Origin: a virus
Strand: one strand, 5' to 3'
Length of the DNA: 25,364 bases
IMG/VR virus record: IMGVR_UViG_3300046751_000453
Coordinates: 1 to 25,364 of that record
Below are positions 21,337-25,364 of this stretch, piece by piece; the stretch's first letter is position 1, and every line of letters begins with the position of its first letter. The notes below the pieces were generated by a model. It was not told the DNA's origin. It ran no database searches and saw only the letters and a list, made by a program, of their open reading frames with translations. Made by a program: the position numbers and the translations under genes.

Positions 21337-23529
21337 ATGTCAGAAGCATATTTTAACAAGGTCGTCGATGGAGCAGTAGGCGACGTCATTGCGTCCATGA
21401 AGGGCGGCAGAAACGAAAACCTCAACAAGGCAGCATTTTCGATTGGACGCCATGCGCACATGTCGCCGGCCAACATCGACGCGGCCATCTTGCAGCTACA
21501 CGCGGCGGCACGTCAGATCGGGCTTAAGGATTTCGAGATCAAGTCCACCATTGGCAGCGGATTTAAGCGCGGCGGAGAAAACCCTAAGCAGCTCGAAAAC
21601 TCGGATATACAACCGTATATACCAAGTGAACTTGAGCGGCTGGTTACACGTCTGGCCAGTAAAGACTTAATCATACGCGACGAGGAAAGCCGCAGAGACA
21701 AAATCAAGAAGGCGCAGGAGGCGTGGGAGCGCGCCGTACCGATCACAAGGGAAAACCTAGACGCGGTAAAGCCTGCGCTGCTTTACCTTAACTCACGCGG
21801 CCTTAGAGCAAGCGCAGCGGTTAACGTGGCGAAGTTTACACCAAACGCATACGACGGGCCAGCGATTATCTTTGCGGCGTCAACGCCGGAGGGCGAGATC
21901 GAGGGCATCCAGAGCGTGCTCCTAACGCCAGAGGGAAAGAAACGCGAGGTAAACGGAATATCGAAATACTCGCGGGGCGTCATTGCTGGAAATGTAATGC
22001 AAATCGGCGAAACGCAAGGCGAAAAGCCAATTGTCATTGTCGAAGGGCCAGAGGATGCGCTAAGCATACGTCAGGCAGCCAAAGACGATGCGGCGGTGAT
22101 CTGCACGTTCGGTAAGGCTGGCATGGCGACGTACACGCCTCCACGCGCCTCAGACGTTACGATCTGCGCAGACCCCGACCTCGACATTGAAAAGTGCGTC
22201 GACGTCCTCAAGGGCGACGGAAGTACTCAAGTGCACGTCATACGCTTTGACCAGCTAGACGCGGAAAACGTAAAGGACGCAAACGACTACCTACGTGAGG
22301 CTGGCGAAACAAAGTTGCGTGAAGCGCTGGCAACCGCGCAACTTTATGAAGAGGCCAAGCAGATACAGCTCGAAAGCGAGCGCCAGTGGCCAACTGAGTT
22401 TGAGGTCATCGACCCGTCGCTAATACCAAAGCGGCGTTGGATATATGGCACGCATTACATCCGCGGATACGTCAGCGTGTTGGCATCGATGGGCGGCGTG
22501 GGCAAGACATCCATGCAAGGCGTGGAGGCGTGCGCCATTGCGCTGGGAAAGGCGCTCCTTGAAGAGCCGGTGCGTGAGCAGTGCAACGTCTGGGTGATTA
22601 ACGGCGAAGACCCATACGAGGAAATGCAGCGACGCTTCGCGGCCATCTTCATCCACTACGGCATTAAGCCGGAGGACATACGCGGCAAGCTATTTCTCGA
22701 CGCTGGCCGTGATCTCATGATCCAGTTCGCAAAGCAAACGCGTGACGGCATCGTTACGGATGAAGACATGCTCGAGTACATGATCGAAAAGATTAAGCGC
22801 CACAACATCGGGCTGGTCATCATCGACCCGTGGGTTGGCTTCAACGATATCAACGAAAACGATAACGTCGCGATGAACGCAGCGGTCGCAGCGGCGCGCT
22901 ACGTTGCAGACAAGACCGACGCCGCGATCGTGCTAACGCACCACATTCGCAAGACTAACGGCGAAGACGCAACGGTCGACAGCGTCCGCGGCGCCGGATC
23001 GCTGATCGGTGCAGCGCGCGCAGCCCGCGTCATCAATCGCGTTAGCCAAGAAGACGCGATGAAGCTGGGCGTGTCGGAGCATGAGGCGCTCGGCATATTC
23101 CGTGTCGACGATGGCAAGGCAAACCTTGCGCCGCCGGCCGCAAAGGCGCTGTACCGGCGCATGCACGGGGTGGAGCTGCCAAACGGTGAATACGTGGGCG
23201 TCTGCGTGCCGTTCAAAATGCCAGACTTGTTCGACGGGGTCAGCGCAAAAGACGCGCAGGCCGTGCAGCGTTTAATCGGGGCAGCCGCGGAGCGTGGAGA
23301 GCCAATGCGCGCAGATGCGCGTGCAAAGTCGTGGGCGGGCAACGCGGTGGCCGTGCAGCTCGATCTCGACATGGACAAGCAGCACGAGAAGGCGCGTGCA
23401 AAGGCGATCCTGAAGAAGTGGATTGAGACAAACGTGCTGAAGGTCGAAGAGTGGCCAGACAAACGGCAGGGGCGTGACGTGCAATGCGTCGTCGTCGGGG
23501 AATGGATTAACGCGTCGGAGGTGGGGTGA
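21337..23529 (+). CDS. Toprim primase-like / RepA-type replicative helicase
   Basis: 730 aa, ATG 21337 behind AGGGA. Residues 20-82 form a small helical domain (GGRNENLNKAAFSIG...FEIKSTIGSGFKRGG) common in phage primase-helicases. Residues about 175-325 are a Toprim domain with E237 (IVIVEGPEDAL) and D279/D281 (ICADPDLD). Residues about 370-600 are a RecA-fold ATPase of the RepA/AAA_25 type: Walker A SMGGVGKT (384-391), Walker B LVIIDPW with D497, and the switch LTHH (533-536). No N-terminal zinc finger or complete DnaG RNA-polymerase domain was recognised. The primase part may therefore be divergent or act with another subunit. Core replication enzyme. The stop overlaps the next ATG. Confidence 0.88.
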   Translation: MSEAYFNKVVDGAVGDVIASMKGGRNENLNKAAFSIGRHAHMSPANIDAAILQLHAAARQIGLKDFEIKSTIGSGFKRGGENPKQLENSDIQPYIPSELERLVTRLASKDLIIRDEESRRDKIKKAQEAWERAVPITRENLDAVKPALLYLNSRGLRASAAVNVAKFTPNAYDGPAIIFAASTPEGEIEGIQSVLLTPEGKKREVNGISKYSRGVIAGNVMQIGETQGEKPIVIVEGPEDALSIRQAAKDDAAVICTFGKAGMATYTPPRASDVTICADPDLDIEKCVDVLKGDGSTQVHVIRFDQLDAENVKDANDYLREAGETKLREALATAQLYEEAKQIQLESERQWPTEFEVIDPSLIPKRRWIYGTHYIRGYVSVLASMGGVGKTSMQGVEACAIALGKALLEEPVREQCNVWVINGEDPYEEMQRRFAAIFIHYGIKPEDIRGKLFLDAGRDLMIQFAKQTRDGIVTDEDMLEYMIEKIKRHNIGLVIIDPWVGFNDINENDNVAMNAAVAAARYVADKTDAAIVLTHHIRKTNGEDATVDSVRGAGSLIGAARAARVINRVSQEDAMKLGVSEHEALGIFRVDDGKANLAPPAAKALYRRMHGVELPNGEYVGVCVPFKMPDLFDGVSAKDAQAVQRLIGAAAERGEPMRADARAKSWAGNAVAVQLDLDMDKQHEKARAKAILKKWIETNVLKVEEWPDKRQGRDVQCVVVGEWINASEVG

Positions 23530-23768
23530 TGAGTAGACACAGCCAGAAATCGAAGCAGCGTCATCCTGATGCGCCGCGGGAACACTTTGAGGTGGCGCAC
23601 ATAACATTCGAGATTGCGCCGGACGCGAAGACGTTCGCGCTCATAGCGGGCCAAGCGTACAGCGCAAAGGATCGCCGGCCGCTGTTCAGCGCGCACATAG
23701 AAAAAGGCATGAGCGAACAGCTACGTGAGCTGGCGTTCAGGCTTAGACAATTGGAGGAGGAGTTATGA
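23529..23768 (+). CDS. Small protein in replication operon, unknown
   Basis: 79 aa from ATG 23529, which overlaps the helicase TGA by 1 nt and has GGAGGTGGGG upstream; a GTG one codon earlier is an alternative. Basic N-terminus (SRHSQKSKQRHPDAPR), a beta-type centre (HFEVAHITFEIAPDAKTFALIAG) and a Leu/Arg/Glu C-terminal helix (LRELAFRLRQLEEEL). No family recognised. It shares ATGA with the next gene, so it is tightly co-translated. Confidence 0.7.
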   Translation: MSRHSQKSKQRHPDAPREHFEVAHITFEIAPDAKTFALIAGQAYSAKDRRPLFSAHIEKGMSEQLRELAFRLRQLEEEL

Positions 23769-24520
23769 TTAAAAAAGTTATAGCGGTTTGGTTTTCATGT
23801 GGCGCCGCTAGTGCGGTTGCCGCGCATTTAACGATAAAGAAGTACGGCGACTTTTGTGACGTGCGTGTCATCAATAATCCCGTGGCGGAGGAGGACGAGG
23901 ATAACAGACGCTTTTTGCACGACGTGGAAGACTGGATCGGCCAAGAAATTGAGATATGTACGAACGAAAAGTTCCCAAGTGCATCCGCAGTTGACGTGTG
24001 GGCAAAGCGCAAGTTCATGTCTGGCGTTGCAGGCGCACCGTGCACGCTCCTGCTGAAAAAGGAAGCGAGGCAGCAATGGGAAGCAAAAAACCATGTCGAT
24101 TTTCATGTGTTAGGCTTCACCTCAGAAGAAGAGGGTAGGCACGAACGCTTCGTACGCACTGAGCGCGAGAACGTACTGCCAGTGCTTATTGACGCGCAAT
24201 ATTCGAAGCTAGATTGCTATCAGCTCTTACGCGCAAACGGAATAAAACCTCCACGCGTTTATAATATGGGCTATCCAAACGCAAATTGCATTGGATGCGT
24301 GAAGGCGTCGTCTCCTACATACTGGAACCATGTGCGCAAAGTGCACCCAGATGTGTTCGAAGAGCGCGCCAGTCAATCGCGGGAGCTTGGTGCAAAGTTG
24401 GTGCGGGTAAATAACCAGCGTATATTCTTGGATGAGCTGCATCCAGACGCACTAGGAAAGCCAATGAAGAACTTAGACTTTGAGTGCGGATTATTTTGTG
24501 AGGAGTGGGATCATGACTAG
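23765..24520 (+). CDS. PAPS reductase-like (adenine nucleotide alpha-hydrolase) protein
   Basis: 251 aa, ATG 23765 behind GGAGGAGGAG. The N-terminal VWFSCGAASAVAAHL (residues 8-22) is the PP-loop in the variant SCGAAS form. GAPCTLLLKKEAR (C93) and the C-terminal pairs CIGC (C175, C178) and CGLFC (C241, C245) are consistent with a metal or Fe-S site. Family members activate a substrate by adenylation or transfer/reduce sulfur; relatives include PAPS reductase, DndC and tRNA thiolation enzymes. In a phage replication operon this could serve DNA or RNA modification or sulfur metabolism; the substrate cannot be assigned from sequence. Confidence 0.8.
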   Translation: MIKKVIAVWFSCGAASAVAAHLTIKKYGDFCDVRVINNPVAEEDEDNRRFLHDVEDWIGQEIEICTNEKFPSASAVDVWAKRKFMSGVAGAPCTLLLKKEARQQWEAKNHVDFHVLGFTSEEEGRHERFVRTERENVLPVLIDAQYSKLDCYQLLRANGIKPPRVYNMGYPNANCIGCVKASSPTYWNHVRKVHPDVFEERASQSRELGAKLVRVNNQRIFLDELHPDALGKPMKNLDFECGLFCEEWDHD

Positions 24521-24938
24521 ACCCATTTACGAGACGCAGACAGATCGCAACAACGAAAGACGCCTCGCAGCGAAAATCGAAAAGCACTACAACTGCATCC
24601 TGCTAAAGATGCCAATGAAGCTAAGCCTAGACTTCATGGCGATCCGCGACGGGAAAGCGGTGGCGTTCATCGAAGCTAGACAACGTAAGATCGCGATGAA
24701 CACGTATCCGACGTACATGCTGTCGCTCTACAAGGCGATGCAGGCACGCTCGCTCACAATGACAACCGGACTACCGTGTTTCCTCGCGGTGCAGTGGACG
24801 GACAAGGCTGGCATCGCAACACTCCCGCCAAGCCACGAGGATATGCACGTCGAAATGGGCGGCACAACGAGAAGAGACGATCCACAAGACATCGAGCCTA
24901 TGGTACACTTTGACATAGCTAAGTTTAAGGAGCTGTGA
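24513..24938 (+). CDS. PD-(D/E)XK nuclease-like protein
   Basis: 141 aa from ATG 24513 (GAGGAG upstream), overlapping the previous stop by 8 nt. A longer frame from 24480 lacks a ribosome site. The order N-N-E15 in the first helix (TDRNNERRLAAKIEKHY), D40 in LSLDFMAIRDG and FIEARQRK (E54-A-R56) follows the E...D-x(n)-E-x-K plan of small restriction/resolvase-like nucleases. An Arg stands in place of the usual catalytic Lys and a Lys lies at residue 59. The C-terminal half is beta/alpha (GLPCFLAVQWTDKAGIATL). It may be an active VRR-NUC/Mrr-like endonuclease or a DNA-binding derivative. Confidence 0.6.
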   Translation: MTRPIYETQTDRNNERRLAAKIEKHYNCILLKMPMKLSLDFMAIRDGKAVAFIEARQRKIAMNTYPTYMLSLYKAMQARSLTMTTGLPCFLAVQWTDKAGIATLPPSHEDMHVEMGGTTRRDDPQDIEPMVHFDIAKFKEL

Positions 24939-24940
24939 CA

Positions 24941-25195
24941 ATGACACTACCAATACCATTACGTGAGATAGAAGAAGACGAAAGCAAGCTGGAGCTTGGA
25001 CGCATCGTGTGGGACGAGGAAGTTGGAGGCGCCGTGATTGAGTGGTGCGCAGACGAGATGCCAATGATGTCATCAGCGGAGATAGACGTGGCATTCGTGA
25101 TGGAGGTGCTGCAAGGGATCGACACCGACGTGACGATGGCCAAGGCACTCAATATGGCGTTGCTGCGTGAGGGGTCGAATGGCACTTTGCACTAG
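24941..25195 (+). CDS. Small acidic protein, unknown
   Basis: 84 aa from ATG 24941, 2 nt after the upstream stop, with AAGGAG 8 nt before it; a GTG at 24935 is too close to that site. Very acidic (REIEEDESKLELGRIVWDEE and VIEWCADEMPMMSSAEIDV) with a C-terminal helix. Acidic mini-proteins in phages sometimes act as DNA mimics or inhibitors of host enzymes, but nothing here proves that. Last gene before the repeat array. Confidence 0.7.
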   Translation: MTLPIPLREIEEDESKLELGRIVWDEEVGGAVIEWCADEMPMMSSAEIDVAFVMEVLQGIDTDVTMAKALNMALLREGSNGTLH

Positions 25196-25197
25196 CT

Positions 25198-25332
25198 CCT
25201 CAGTTTCCTCAGTTGAACTGAGGTAGAGTGAGGAAGTGAGGTAAAAGAGGCCGATTTTAGTTCCTCCTCAGTTATTACGTATATATACGTAACTGAGGAG
25301 GTAACTTCGGACTGAGGTGAAAGTAACTGAGG
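25198..25332. repeat. Array of ACTGAGG/CCTCAGT repeats (iteron-like)
   Basis: Exact CCTCAGT at 25198, 25207 and 25266; exact ACTGAGG at 25217, 25292, 25311 and 25326; near copies AGTGAGG at 25227-25233 and 25235-25241. Copies at 25207 and 25217 form CCTCAGTT-G-AACTGAGG, an 8-bp inverted repeat with one central base. Seven exact 7-mers in about 135 bp is far above chance. The array fills most of the gap between the 84-aa gene and the gene starting at 25352. It could be a replication origin (iterons), a repressor array or an mRNA structure. Confidence 0.85.
25263..25301. promoter_or_regulatory. AT-rich 18-bp palindrome inside GC arms, possible origin or operator
   Basis: TTACGTATATATACGTAA (25275-25292) is a perfect 18-bp palindrome. 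It is bracketed by CCTCCTCAGTT (25263-25273) and AACTGAGGAGG (25291-25301), an 11-bp inverted pair that includes two of the heptamers. A long cruciform or hairpin can form. The TATATA centre would melt easily, as expected of an initiation site, but it could also be a dimeric protein's operator. Confidence 0.6.
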
Positions 25333-25351
25333 AAAGTGGAGGTATTGTTGC

Positions 25352-25364
25352 ATGGCAAAGAAAG
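25352..25364 (+). CDS. Start of next gene, cut by the right edge
   Basis: ATG 25352 preceded by GTGGAGG (25336-25342) at 9-nt spacing; only MAKK is visible. In this layout a DNA polymerase or other replication gene would be expected, but the visible residues cannot identify it. Confidence 0.55.

Noticed and set aside
25198-25332. CRISPR array
   Set aside because: Repeats are 7 nt, in both orientations and irregularly spaced; no unique spacers of constant length.

Overview
This window looks like part of the genome of a tailed, probably short-tailed (podovirus-like) bacteriophage of a Gram-negative host. Evidence for the phage is a SU10-type major head protein and head-tail adaptor, a run of tail-fibre genes, three ejection-type (internal virion) proteins, a lysis cassette and a replication/recombination module, all packed with 1-17 nt overlaps. 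The host is inferred to be Gram-negative because the lysis cassette ends in an inner-membrane/outer-membrane-lipoprotein spanin pair. Fibre-linker style, the VDS/WSE repeat protein and overall gene content resemble marine phages of Alphaproteobacteria; that placement is inference from memory of such phages. No integrase, transposase, CRISPR array or standard tRNA was seen. No DNA polymerase or terminase is present, so both probably lie outside the window.

Layout. (1) 2-15206, plus strand, virion operon: major capsid (cut by the left edge), a small head protein, adaptor, then a long fibre/tail-tip region (1690-10330) holding an S74 self-cleaving fibre, a second fibre, a repeat protein, a third fibre, a nozzle-like protein, a DUF1983-type tip fibre and two Phage_tail_APC-type putative fibre chaperones. 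A GNAT-like protein and three ejection proteins follow. AT-rich stretches alternate with GC-rich ones inside this block, suggesting exchange of receptor-binding cassettes. (2) 15203-16834: a small minus-strand gene convergent with the ejection gene, a promoter/terminator pair, then a compact operon of five tiny genes ending in a helix-turn-helix gene and a strong terminator, then an HNH endonuclease. (3) 16840-16980: non-coding, with nested inverted repeats (candidate structured RNA). (4) 16970-19183, minus strand: an eight-gene lysis/membrane operon whose order of transcription is TM/coiled-coil protein, 52-aa protein, membrane protein, 35-aa protein, holin, amidase endolysin with a C-terminal membrane segment, i-spanin, o-spanin. 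(5) 19281 to the right edge, plus strand, replication operon: ribbon-helix-helix protein, RuvC-like resolvase, RecE-like PD-(D/E)XK exonuclease, SSB-like protein, Toprim-helicase, a small protein, PAPS-reductase-like protein, a second PD-(D/E)XK-like protein and a small acidic protein.

The most striking non-coding element is at 25198-25332: seven exact and two near copies of ACTGAGG/CCTCAGT in both orientations around an 18-bp AT-rich palindrome, just before the next gene. It could be an iteron-type origin, an operator array or an mRNA control region. Second, an identical element, CTTGC-N13-CAATGTTAACAA, precedes the first gene of both the small-gene operon and the replication operon and is probably a shared phage promoter or operator. 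Several genes reported here (15752, 16064, 18224, 18798, 19281) are short ORFs supported by start/stop overlaps or Shine-Dalgarno (SD) sites.
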